A stretch of DNA of 64,000 bases from positions 44,735,092-44,799,091 of the forward strand of contig QCXZ01000138.1 in the NCBI GenBank assembly GCA_025024175.1, read 5' to 3'. Source of the stretch: Rhyzopertha dominica (lineage: Eukaryota > Arthropoda > Insecta > Coleoptera > Bostrichidae). Positions 35,050 through 45,610 of this stretch are shown piece after piece. Position 1 is the first letter of the stretch. Every line of letters begins with the position of its first letter. The notes under the pieces were generated by a model. It searched no databases. It was not told the origin of the DNA and saw only the letters and a program-made list of their open reading frames with translations. The position numbers and the translations under genes are program-made.

Positions 35050-36315
35050 TACGAGTTCCACTAAAAAAATATTTATGTGAATCAGTGACCGCGTTATGGC
35101 GTTAGTAACATCAAAAAGGATTTTCTTTAAGCGAGTCAAACGAACAAAAAATACGACGCCTAATGTGACACGGTATGACTATAATATTGCATACGCGGTG
35201 GCCAATATTCCGTCGATTTGGTAGGACTTGTTGATTGGTTGTCATAGAAACGACTTCCTTATTAATCGGTTGTCATGGATACGACTTGCCGAGGCCGTGA
35301 TATTGCGTGACCTTGCACATTTTTAAGCCAATTTAGTTGTTCGCGTTTAGTGCGTAAGTTAAGATATTAGTATTTTTGTTTCCGTTTTGTGTGTGAATTG
35401 TGACAATTTTGACAAGGATTTTGGTCTTTTGTGCTTGGTGGTTGAAGAATATAACGGAGGAAGGAGTTGGGAACGATTTTGAAAAATAAAAAGGTAGGAA
35501 AGTAGATTTGATTCTGTCGTTTGGGTTCTGTTGAATTACCTTTATTCTACTGTGATAATACGATTTATAAAAATATCCAGCTTACAAAAATCAGTAGTTT
35601 GAAAAATTTTAAGTAGGCACAGATGTAATTTATGCATCAAAGGAGATATTTGCTTTATTTTTTAACAAAAATTGTAAATTTTATAATAGTAGGACTGTAT
35701 TTGTATAATCTGCGCAACGGGTTAGTTACTTCGCCGTTATTGTTGCAGTATGTATTATTTTTGCCGAAAGAACGTAGGTGTGTCTTTTTATAATGCGGAA
35801 CGAAAAATACTTGAAACCCTGAACATAAGTTATAACACACAATTTATTTTAATTTCTCAGCAATAAGGGTGACTGTTTAAATACCTAACATGTTGGTTGA
35901 AATTTCTTTCATTTTAAATGTTCCCATACAGACCCAAGAAGAGAAAACATTTTTATAGTTATCACATATCACATAAAAAATATCAACTGTTTTCTAATTA
36001 CATAGTAAAACATCACATTATATTGGGCATGTTTATCTGTGTGTTGCTACTCTTATTAATTTTATTGTGGTTTAAATATATATTTCATAAATTTGTAGTT
36101 ATTTCACTTAATTTTGTTGCTGCTTTATAATCCTAGTTTTGGTTTTATCAGTAATAAATTTATTAAAGCAGAATACTGTAGCGTACTCAGATTTTAAAAG
36201 CAGGAATTATTTCGTTTGTATCATTTTTATTAATAAATAAAGAAGCTGCTGTATTATTATTGGTTTTAATGCAGTTTTGGTCATTAACACAGAATACTTA
36301 CTATGATTTAAAACA
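35050..36315 (+). repeat. segmental duplication, copy 1 (promoter-like core 35150-35570)
   Basis: Direct duplicate of 38650-39855. The core is about 90 percent identical; flanks on both sides drop to a lower, patchy similarity that can still be followed to TTACTATGATTTAAAACAG near 36315. The core is richer in CpG than its surroundings. It contains two X-box-like motifs, a nuclear-receptor-like half site (TGACCTTG) and a reverse CCAAT (AGCCAATTTAG region). No transposase, RT, tail or terminal repeat is seen. Confidence 0.75.
35238..35282 (+). promoter_or_regulatory. paired X-box-like (RFX) motifs, copy 1
   Basis: GTTGTCATAGAAAC (35238-35251) fits the RFX consensus RYYNYY-AT-RRNRAC in full. 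GTTGTCATGGATAC (35269-35282) misses it at one position. RFX sites typically sit in promoters of ciliary genes. Function here is inferred. Confidence 0.35.
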
Positions 36316-38649
36316 GTTAATTAAATCGACTATCAATCCAAACAATTTTTTCTTCCCAAATTTAGTACGTATTCCTTTATTATATTTTATAGGTACTCTT
36401 AGATATATAGTTACTGTGATAAGTGATAAACTTAATGCTGCAGTATAACATACAAACAGGTTTCTAGTCGGCAGCCAATGTTCGAACAGTATACCTATAT
36501 GACAACTTAATAAACAGAAAAAAGTACAGCTCTTTGTTCATTGTGCACAATAGACAGTTGACCAGTGGCGGCCACTGCAATATTTGATAAATTTCCGAAT
36601 TCAAAACTAAAAAGTGGGAATTAATAATGTTCAATATACAATATAATATCACACATGAATTCACTACCTTCTAAGACGATATGTTTTTATGCACACTTGT
36701 TAATCATTTTTTCATTAAAAGCTGGAATAGATTGAATAGTTTAGCTCGTTCTTACCGTAGTACTTCATAGAAGTTTTCTGCAAAATACTCTTGTGGGAAT
36801 GACAAGTCTTAACACGTACTATTCAAATTTTGCACAAATAAACAAATTTACCGTATTCAGTTAGTCTGACTATTGAATATATTACCTATGATTTCAAATA
36901 CCTCAAATGCTGAAGTTATTCAGTTATCTCTGTTTAATTTTCTTTTCTTTGATTCCATAACTTCTACAGCTTTGGATTCTTTTGCAATTTCAAGCATTTT
37001 ATAATAATAACAGCTAGCAGTAATAAAGAGTAATTAGCATAAACAAATAAAAGCTAGCTCGCTTTGTAGGTTGACGCTTGCTAGTTAATACTAGCCTCGA
37101 ACAAATGACTAACTCAATTTCTTCTAAAGTGCACACTTTTACATTGCCTCGATTACCAATAATTCGAAAAAAAATATTAGATTTTTGCTGAAGGGTAGTT
37201 AGTACTTTCCTTAAAAGTAATAGATCTATTACTATAGTAATAACATGGCTACCATGCACCATCATCCGTAATATTGCAGCTTAGGTAGCGCACGTCACTT
37301 GCACAGAAAATCTCGATTGATTCATTGTTGAGTATCTCCTGTCGCACTTGTTTCACACTATCGATGATATGATTATCAAGGAGAAGCAAACATAGGGGTA
37401 ATAAATAGAGAGAAGCTGAAGCACCGGTTGTTGAATTATTGTGAGTTAAAGATTTGGTATTCATATTTAGCACGTAACTATGCAAGAAATAAAATCGTTA
37501 TGCATATCAAACATAAGTGCTATTTATTTTTATAAATGCAGAGCCAGCCAGTTCTTATTAACAAACCGCCTCTGCGATTGACACCAAGATAAATGGCTTC
37601 TACAGATTGCAAAAACTAACATTTATCATGACATCTTATACATGTACTTTGGTATTTAAAATTGGCAGTTTTCGTATGCGATATAAAAATACAACAGGGC
37701 TAATGGGGTTAGTCCTGGTTACAAATATAATATGGTAGATTAAATGTTATGGCTTGCTGTTTTATTAAGCAAACTTATATTAACAATAAAATACATTGCT
37801 GTAATTCTTTCATTTAAGTATGCAAGTAAATGTACCAAACTATATATGACCATAACCAAAGGATTACCTTTGATTAATATACCTACCAAAAACGAACCAT
37901 TCTTTAAAAAAAATAAACATCCCCGTATTCTTCTTTAAAAAACCTGTATAGATCCTACCTTATACTAACCTCAAAATCATAACTGTTTTATACATATACT
38001 TAGTTTTGGACTATAACTAAAAACTAAATCTAACTATTTTTCCAAATTATCACCAGAACGCGTATAACGTTTACGAAAATCTCTTATGGGTCGATCATAA
38101 GTCAGATATCTATCTATCATTTTTTGGGTCAAGCCTCGCGTTGTAAATAGGTAGGTATATGTTACGTCACTTTCGTTGATACTAAGTCACAAAATTGAAA
38201 TTATACGGAAACACTGCGAAATTCGAATAAAATTAAATTGTATGGCACGTTTTGCTGACTAATTATTGTATATTTTACCACACTGACTGAAGAAAGAAAT
38301 GCACTTTTTTAGTGGCAAGGTTAATAATTTTTAATAATGCTTAAACATGCAAATTAGGACACTTCCCATAATAGGATTCTCTCATATTTTTGTCATTTTC
38401 AGTCTGTGCATAATACAACTTGAACTAAAACTATTCTTATTTAACAAAAACTAGTTACTAGTTTTCGAATGATTTTCAATAACGGTCTATAGTAACTTTG
38501 TAATAATTGAACAGAACATCATACCTTTATGTATACTAACCTAATTACAAGTCACAAATACTATGTGTAAAAATCGTATCTACTAACACAGCAGGTTAAA
38601 ACAATACTATGTCCAATAGTATGTCCAGAAAAAAAAACATTAACAATAT
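36316..38649. other. spacer between the two duplicated segments
   Basis: AT-rich. Minus-strand open pieces at 37014-37265 and 37249-37485 are adjacent but show no domain I recognise. No LINE, Penelope or transposase signature is seen. Confidence 0.4.
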
Positions 38650-39855
38650 TTGAGTAAATTAGTGACTGTATTATAGTGTTAGCAAGATCATACATAATTT
38701 TCATTTAGATTAATCATTTACAAGAAAAAATGTAGTTAAACGATCAACATTCACGACGCCTAATGTGATACGGTACAACTATAATATTGCACACGCGGTG
38801 GCTAATATTCCGTCGATGTGGTAGAACGTGTTGATTCGTTGTCATAGAAACGACTTCTTTATTAATCGGTTGTCATGAAAACGACTTGCCGAGGCCGTGA
38901 TATTGCGTGACCTTGCACATTTTTAAGCCAATTTAGTTGTTCGCGTTTAGTGCGGGGGTTAAGATATTAATATTGGTGTTTCCGTTTTGTGTGTGAATTG
39001 TGAAAATTTTTGACAGGATTTTGGTGTTTCGTGCTTAGAGGTTGAAAAATATAACGGAGGAAGAGTTGGAAACGATATGGAAACATAAAAGGGTAGGAAA
39101 GAAGATTTGATTCTGTCGTTTGGGTTCTGTTGAATTACCTACCTTTATTGTACTGTAATAATGCGATTTATAAAATTTTACGTACAACCTACAGGTACAT
39201 ATTTAATTAATGCGCTAAAGTAGATACTTACATTACTTTTGTCACAAAAATTGTAAATTTTGCAGAACAGGACTGCAGTTGTCATTTGTGTCCTTTTTAA
39301 CGGCTTAGTTTTACTGACTCCTTATACTAAAGGTATATCAAATTTGTCTTGTTACAGGACCAAACGAAAAATACTTGAAATGTTAAACATAAGATATTTT
39401 AAACCGAGATATGTAGTGCGCAAAGCATGAATAAATGGTTACAAATTTTGTTCTAGTTTAAATATTTATTCAAGGTTTGTAGTCATTGAATTTAGAATAT
39501 AAAACTGATCCTTATCTTTAAGTGGATATTAATGAATGTACTGACCATTGCTACAGCCGAAAGAGCTTTATCTATTATTAAACAAAGTGGATAAACTTTG
39601 AGTAGTTTAATACACAAGAAAATAAATATTGATTGAATTTAATTTTGCTACTGCTACATAGGTCTGATTTTGGTTTTGACGTTTTATTACGGTTGCCCAT
39701 AAGTATATTAAAGTAGAATACAGTGACAGGGTTATTTTGTTCATATTATGTAGTATGTCACATGTACATTAATGAATAAGGAAGTTACAGCATTATATTT
39801 GGTTCTAATACAATTTTGATGATTAAATAAAATACTATATATGATTTCAAACCGT
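38650..39855 (+). repeat. segmental duplication, copy 2 (promoter-like core 38750-39170)
   Basis: Matches 35050-36315 in the same orientation. Within the core the offset is exactly 3600 bases, with 74 identical bases at 38881-38954 versus 35281-35354. Both the first X-box-like motif and its spacing to the second are preserved. Confidence 0.75.
38838..38882 (+). promoter_or_regulatory. paired X-box-like (RFX) motifs, copy 2
   Basis: GTTGTCATAGAAAC (38838-38851) and GTTGTCATGAAAAC (38869-38882) both fit RYYNYY-AT-RRNRAC. The 31-base spacing is the same as in copy 1. Confidence 0.35.
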
Positions 39856-40171
39856 TTGGGATCGCATCCACACAATTGTAATGGAAATCTAAAAATACTC
39901 CGCCGATCTGTAAGGCTTGTGAGCACTTTATGCTACTCTTATTCAAAGTTAAGCCACCCACTATCCGAGGTATGAATCATCTTGTGTTTTGTGTTGTTGT
40001 GTTTTATAGGTTCGTTTGTAGGCTTTTATTTGACAATATTACATATTCAAAAATGTATCACACTTGTACAATGTATTGCTTCCGAGTTAAGAAAAGTGTA
40101 AATACAATAATAAAGCCTGACAAAGAACGAAAGGTGTTCAGTTTCGTCTAGTTTGATCAATTTATTGCGAA
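39856..40171. other. AT-rich spacer, nothing recognised
   Basis: No supported feature between the duplicated segment and the IS630-type element. Confidence 0.4.
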
Positions 40172-41467
40172 TCGGGTACCCAAAAAGTAAAAAATAAAAA
40201 ACATGATTCTGTGAAAAATGCAGTATTTTTCAGATTTACTGGAGATTTTCGAAATGTTCACCATTTAGTCCCTGGCAGTAATGCAGCCTTGAGTAAAAGT
40301 TTTCTAATTTTCTTTGTAACATATTTGGAGGTAAGTTCTGAAGTTCAAATATCCACGATCGTTGATTGCAAAATGGGGCGGTGCACTATTTGCTGAAACC
40401 ATATCTGTTCAGAAGGACACACAGCATTATCACGATTAGGGAATAGGAGAATAAGTTCTGGTTAATATGTTCGAGCAAGAGCTGTAAATACTTGACCGCA
40501 TTCAAATTTCGATGAAAAAAGGTCCAATAATGTGCTCACCGATAATAACACACCAGACATTCACTTTCTGACGGTGTTGTGTGGGGACTTGCTCCATCCA
40601 ATATGGATTGGTGTCCGACCAATATCTGCAATTATGCCTATTCACAATACCACTTCATCATTTAAAATGCTCCTATCTTCATCTATCATCTTTATAGCAG
40701 TTTCGCAAAATTTTATCCTACCATAGAAATCATCATCGCTCAGTTCTTGTAATAAGTGAATTTTGTATGAATAAAACTTCTCTTTTTTAAAAATTATCTG
40801 AACAGATCTTCTGCTAATATGGTGAGTGAGAGCACGCTGTTGTACAGAACACTTGGGATTTTTTTGCACATCTAAAAGGACATTCAAGCTACTTTCCTCA
40901 CTCGTAGCAATCTTTGGGATGTCCTGGTCTTAGACGATTTTTAACACCGCCGGTTTCGCCAAAACATTGTAATGTTTTAATAACTGTTGTTCATGAATTG
41001 CATTGTAGTGTGCAACTATTCTGAATCACTCCGCCTTTAAACTCCATAACCAATCATCATCACCAATCATCATCAAAATTTCGATGCGATCATGTTCAGT
41101 TAACTGAGGCATTGCAATTGCAAATAACAAAGTGAATGAAAATTATCGCAAGTCACGAGGAAAATGGAGACACGTGGAGTTTTTGTTCTTACTTAGCAAT
41201 AACGAATATGGTTCTTTATCCGAAATTTTTTGTATGACCAAGTTTGTTATCACACTGTTCTCAACTCAGAAGCAATAAATTGTACAGGTGTGATACATTT
41301 TTGAAATCAGGAAAAAATATCATTTTCAACGAGTGCCATTTGATCCCCATTCACATTTAAAAAAACGCAACCAGCGCCCATAACTCGGATACGAGAGCTG
41401 ACATGAAGTTGAGAAAATTGGTCGAATAGAACCTAAAATATCCTGCTGGTTCCATACTTTGGGATCC
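40172..41467 (-). mobile_element. IS630/mariner-type DNA transposon with terminal inverted repeats
   Basis: The left end CGGGTACCCAAAAAGTA (about 40175-40192) is the inverse of the right end, whose complement reads CAGGATCCCAAAGTATGG (about 41447-41467). A decayed minus-strand transposase fills the interior (40236-41112). TATA adjoins the right end, in keeping with TA target preference. The total length of about 1.3 kb is usual for the group. Confidence 0.7.
40236..41112 (-). pseudogene. IS630/mariner-type transposase, decayed
   Basis: The start MPQLTEHDRIEILMMIGDDD (ATG at 41110-41112) is a typical family N-terminus. It is followed by a worn second helix region, NVLLDVQKNPKCSVQQRAL, HHISRRSVQIIFKKEKFYSY (HTH), LLQELSDDDFYGRIKFCE, then NRHNCRYWSDTNPYW, QKVNVWCVIIGEHIIGPFF and a damaged catalytic part. 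The end NGEHFENLQ is followed by a stop at 40236-40238. Stops and shifts occur throughout; the HDGAPP block is lost. Confidence 0.75.
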
Positions 41468-43200
41468 TGTATATAGTACTTACCTTAAATCAATTTGTTG
41501 TTGTTCTTTCTTGCGCATGTATGTACTTATCTTGATTCAATTGGCCTAAATTTTGTCATTATTATACATTATATACTTATTGAAACTCTGGTACCATTTA
41601 ATTTCGCATGTTGGTACACTTACGTTTGGTAATTCAATGGGTTTCTTATAGTTTTGGAGTATGCAGTAAAATTACCTGGAGATCAATGCCAATATCATCA
41701 TTTATATAAATTTGTGGCTGGTTCTTGGAAAGCATCCACATCCACCTCTTCTCCACTGATTAGTCGTAACACCTTTAGCTAGAAGCAAAAAGGGGGCGCA
41801 ACATGATAATTAATTCATCAATTAAATTGTAAAAAAATATTCGATTAGGTCTTGAGGTACTCGTATCCTGGCGGTCACATAAGTACTGATTTTGCGGATC
41901 TGTTTACCCAGGCCTATAGCTAATACTTATGAGCAAAAACATGAAATTTTTTGGCCAAACAGTTCTCCTTTCAAATAACGAAGTATGCTGTAGGTCTATG
42001 AGCTTCAACTTTATATATTTGATTGAACTTGTTCGCAAATGATGCGAATTAACCTTCCCCCATCCATCCCTTTACGTCCACGTGTCGGCCTCCCGATCTC
42101 TCGACTGTCCCGAGTGCATTTGACAGGATGCAAATATCTGGGTCCCATTAGGACCTCACCGGACGAAGTGACGACTCCCGGCGTCTGCGGCTGGCGGGTC
42201 CCCATTCAGACGTTCCTGGTCCCGTGTCCGCTCTAGCCACCAGCTAATTAGGATAAGAAAGGCCCGCTTCTTATGCGAGTGTCACTCAGCAGAAAATAAG
42301 ACGGGGCACAAAGGGACTTACACGGAAGCTGAGTGATGAAAGGGAACTAATTAGTTCAAGTCTCTATCAGGCATTATTTCCTGGGGCTCCGAGTGCGATA
42401 TGGGTCGGTTTCTTGCGCGGGTTCGGACGCCGTGACGTTGGATCGTTGGTGTATGAGATATGGACAGACTGAGGTGGGCATTGTACGACTTCGGGGACAA
42501 GAAAACGTGAAAAGCAATATTTTTTTATGTATATCGGGAATTTGAGGGATATGGGATTTATACATGGGTGTGTAAACAAAAAATCCGTACGTATCTTTTA
42601 ATGCTTTTTTATTAAAACATAATAGCCCGTCAAAATCTCGCATAATTTCTGTACACACATGGTATACCTACAAAAATCAATGCTTCAGTATGCCATGAAA
42701 CATGATACATTAGGACCTTAGTCCCTGGATGATGGTTCAGTGCATTGTCAATAGCTGCAAAAAAATAATCAATAGTTTCCTAGCTAGGTAGGCACATGGT
42801 CAATAAGGATATTGTACCCTACGCGTTGTCCCGACTTTGCCCCTAAAAAGTTATCCAAATTGGTATAAGCTTTTTTGCATCTTTTGCTTGAATTCAGCTA
42901 TTTCTATATGTATAAAAGAACGGCCAAGTCACGTACTAACTATTTAGATCGTAAAATAGTCCACAGTAAAAGAATACTTCAACCGAATGTAGAATTGATG
43001 AAAAAATGAAGCTTTATACTTTTCATTACACTGCGACTTTTTGGATCACCCACGTATGCACTAATAGCTCAAAAAGATAAAACAGAAATCTTTACAAACC
43101 ATGTCTCCAAAAATTTAAACCCAAAACGGGCCTCTATTAAATTTTATTCGCTAAATAAAATACTCCTAATGTTTACGTTCTTGCGAGCATTTTTTTTGCT
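41468..43200. other. no gene; GC-rich block at 42040-42440
   Basis: 42040-42440 is clearly richer in GC than its surroundings and contains an octamer-like ATGCAAAT and a TAATTAGG site. Open frames exist on both strands there but overlap each other and look like by-products of base composition. It may be a conserved non-coding block. Confidence 0.35.
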
Positions 43201-43307
43201 GCGTATCCGGGCGTACGTGAGCAATTATTGGGCAAAAAAAGGATCAGTCCATTTGCGGGCCGGGTGAAGTAGCTTTTAATGCGTCGTTTATTGAATTAGT
43301 ATCGCCG

Positions 43308-44714
43308 ATGATAACTGTGCGTGATGATGTGCCGGTGACGTGTGTGGGCTGCTGGAGGAACACGTTGCATTTAAACTGTAAGCGATCGAAATTTTCGCTA
43401 GTTCGAAGTTTTAAAGAATTTCATAACTTAAGTGAACTCTGAAACCATCAGGCACGTAGGTCGAAATGGAAATTCGCTCGATATAGGTTTTTGAAAGGCA
43501 CAATGTAGTTTCGTTAGATAGCATACGTTTATTTTTTTAATAATGAAACACCATTTTTCTTAAAGAGAAAATACGTAAACCCTTAAGCTTAATTTTAATG
43601 TTCTTGTGTAATTCTTCAATTGTCATACAAAATTATTTTTGCATGCCTCATAAATCATACGTCGTATAAAATTTGCCTGATAATCTTTGAAAACATTCGA
43701 TGAACTGTTCTGTCCTAAATTCCGTTATAGCTATATTTTTTTACAGTTGATTATGAAATTTTGAACATCATTCTACTGGCTTTTGCATAGCTCCACTTTC
43801 TCCCTCTCGATTAATCGCTTAATCGATGATCGATTATAATATTCCTCATTTGTAAAGGAAATTTGAATACTTATTGAAAGCATAATACTAAAAACGTAAT
43901 AAATTATTGACATGATAGTTTTACAGTTCATAAGATTTAGATTTTTTTTGCCTACCTTTGTACCTGTTTCTAATATACTTTTTACATTGTTCCAGGTGTG
44001 TAGTGTTGTGATAGTGCCAATCAGTGCCAGATGTGGACCAGCTGCGGTGTTAACCAGGCACTGCGAGTTTCTCATATTCAATTTTTTTTTCCTGAAAAGT
44101 GACACCTAATTTTTGTTTCAGGCAGAGGAGCAGTTACTGCATGTCTGGTTGGGTGAGTCGATGAAAATTTGTTGTTTGGACGCGTTTTTGATTATTTGTG
44201 TGTTGGGTCGCTTAAACGTTACTATACAAGGGCGTGCGTTAGGGGAAGGGGGCGTGACAGTGTAGTGCCTTATTTTAATGTATGTAAGTAATTATGAAAT
44301 GTTATATTTATATCATAATCTCTCGTTTTCAGAAAAATTTTCACAAAACACTGGTAAGTGAATGAAGTTATCCGAACTATCCACTTCACGAATAATAACA
44401 AAGCCTAACGTTAGTTTCTTTTTGTTTCAGGCGATATTCAACGAATCTGATAGTTACAAAGGTATTTTTGAGTTAATTAGTTATGTATATGTTAGGAAAA
44501 AATAAAATAAAACAAACTGATCCCCTTCCTTAAATCATGTCTGCTATTGAACGAGATTACTAATTGTTTTCTGACCTTCTGTTCGCAGATTCTTCATTTA
44601 GAGTTGCCAGCTTCCAGAGTCCAGGGAACTGAACTTGTCTATGAAATTAAATCAACCAAAGGCAGGTCTATAATAAGGTTATATTGCTCTTGTAAAGTTC
44701 CGACTACCCGATAA
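43308..44714 (+). CDS. putative five-exon gene with micro-exons, 92 aa, unknown
   Basis: Predicted exons: 43308-43377 (ATG to donor GTAAGC), 44122-44152 (31 nt, acceptor TTTTTGTTTCAG, donor GTGAGT), 44333-44353 (21 nt, acceptor CTCGTTTTCAG, donor GTAAGT), 44431-44461 (31 nt, acceptor TTTTTGTTTCAG, donor GTATTT) and 44589-44714 (acceptor CTTCTGTTCGCAG). Branch-point-like CCTAAT, CCTAAC and ACTAAT words precede three of the acceptors. Joined, the frame is open for 92 codons and ends at TAA 44712-44714; exon phases agree at every junction. The product is small, basic and Cys-rich, with no signal peptide or known domain. The ATG has a poor context, and the frame stays open upstream to 43229, so the start is uncertain. 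Splicing is inferred; it could instead be a non-coding transcript. Confidence 0.35.
43575..44085 (+). repeat. tandem intron-exon-like unit A
   Basis: Aligns with unit B (44757-45335) along its length and with unit C (45336-45610) over the first 250 bp. The most conserved part is an 80-bp block containing GCATGCCTCATAAATCATAC, followed by CTTTGAAAAC. Confidence 0.8.
43996..44062 (+). other. possible alternative (poison) exon in intron 1
   Basis: A good acceptor (TTTTTACATTGTTCCAG with TCTAAT upstream) opens a 67-nt block ending at ACT, where a weak GC-type donor GCGAGT stands. Inclusion after the 43308-43377 exon would bring in TAG within three codons. A related 80-nt block with a consensus GTAAGT donor lies at 45231-45310. 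Confidence 0.3.
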
Positions 44715-44756
44715 TTGTTCGTTTACTCACAATGAACAAACTTAATTTGGTACAGT

Positions 44757-45335
44757 AGTTAATTTTAAGCTCAGCTTTAATTTTCTTGTATAGATCTTTA
44801 ATTGACAATACAAAATTATTTTTGCATGCCTCATAAATCATACGTCGTATTAAATTTGCGTGACGATCTTTGAAAACCCTCTATGAACCACCGTCTTTTC
44901 GCACCTTTCTGTCCTGAATTTCATCTACAGCTATATTTTTTTTACTGTTGATTGTGAAATTTTGGTCATTCTACTGATTTTTGCGATGGCTCCACTTTCT
45001 CCCTTTCTACCTAATCGGTGATCGATTATAATATTCCTCTTTTCATGAAGGAAAAACGAAGAAGTTTGAAGACTTATTGAAAACATAATACTGACAACGA
45101 CATGACTCTTAGCAAATACGCAATGTTCATAAACATTCACGCAAAAGGTGTAGTCTTGCAATTGATAAAATTTAGTTTGTTTTTGGCTACCTTTGCACCT
45201 GTTTATAATATATGTTTTTCATTGTTCCAGGTGTGTAGTGTTGTGCTAGTGCTAACCAGTGCCAGATGTGGATGTGGAGGAGCCAAAGGCTGCTATCTTA
45301 ACCAATCACTGTAAGTTTCTCAACTTTTATATTTA
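44757..45335 (+). repeat. tandem intron-exon-like unit B
   Basis: Second copy of unit A. It contains the related exon-like block 45231-45310: acceptor ATTGTTCCAG, 80 nt, donor GTAAGT. The block has 13 more bases than that in unit A, so the two are in different phases, which argues against a repeated protein-coding exon. Confidence 0.8.
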
Positions 45336-45610
45336 CACTATTACAATAGTACATGCAAAATTATCTTGTATGCCTCATAAATCATACATCGCGCGTCGTA
45401 TTAGATTTGCGTCATCATCTTTGAAAACCTTCGACGAATCAACATCTTTTCGCAAATTTCCGTCCAGAATGCCATTTACAACTATATTTCTCAAGTTGAT
45501 TGTGAAATATTGGTCATGTCATTCTACTGGTTTTTATGATGACCCCACTTTCTCCTTCTTCGTCTTTATATATTCATAAACATTCAGGTTCAGGTGGTAA
45601 ATGATTATGA
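45336..45610 (+). repeat. tandem unit C, truncated
   Basis: Third copy. It keeps the GTATGCCTCATAAATCATAC block and the CCACTTTCTCC block but has lost the exon-like end; a deletion joins CATAAACATTCA to non-unit sequence. Confidence 0.75.

Noticed and set aside
37014..37485. Two adjacent minus-strand frames resembling a broken gene
   Set aside because: I tried to match them to transposase and RT families and found no motif. The evidence is too weak for a pseudogene call.
42011..42236. Opposing open frames in the GC-rich block
   Set aside because: They occur on both strands over the same bases with no domain and are best explained by base composition.
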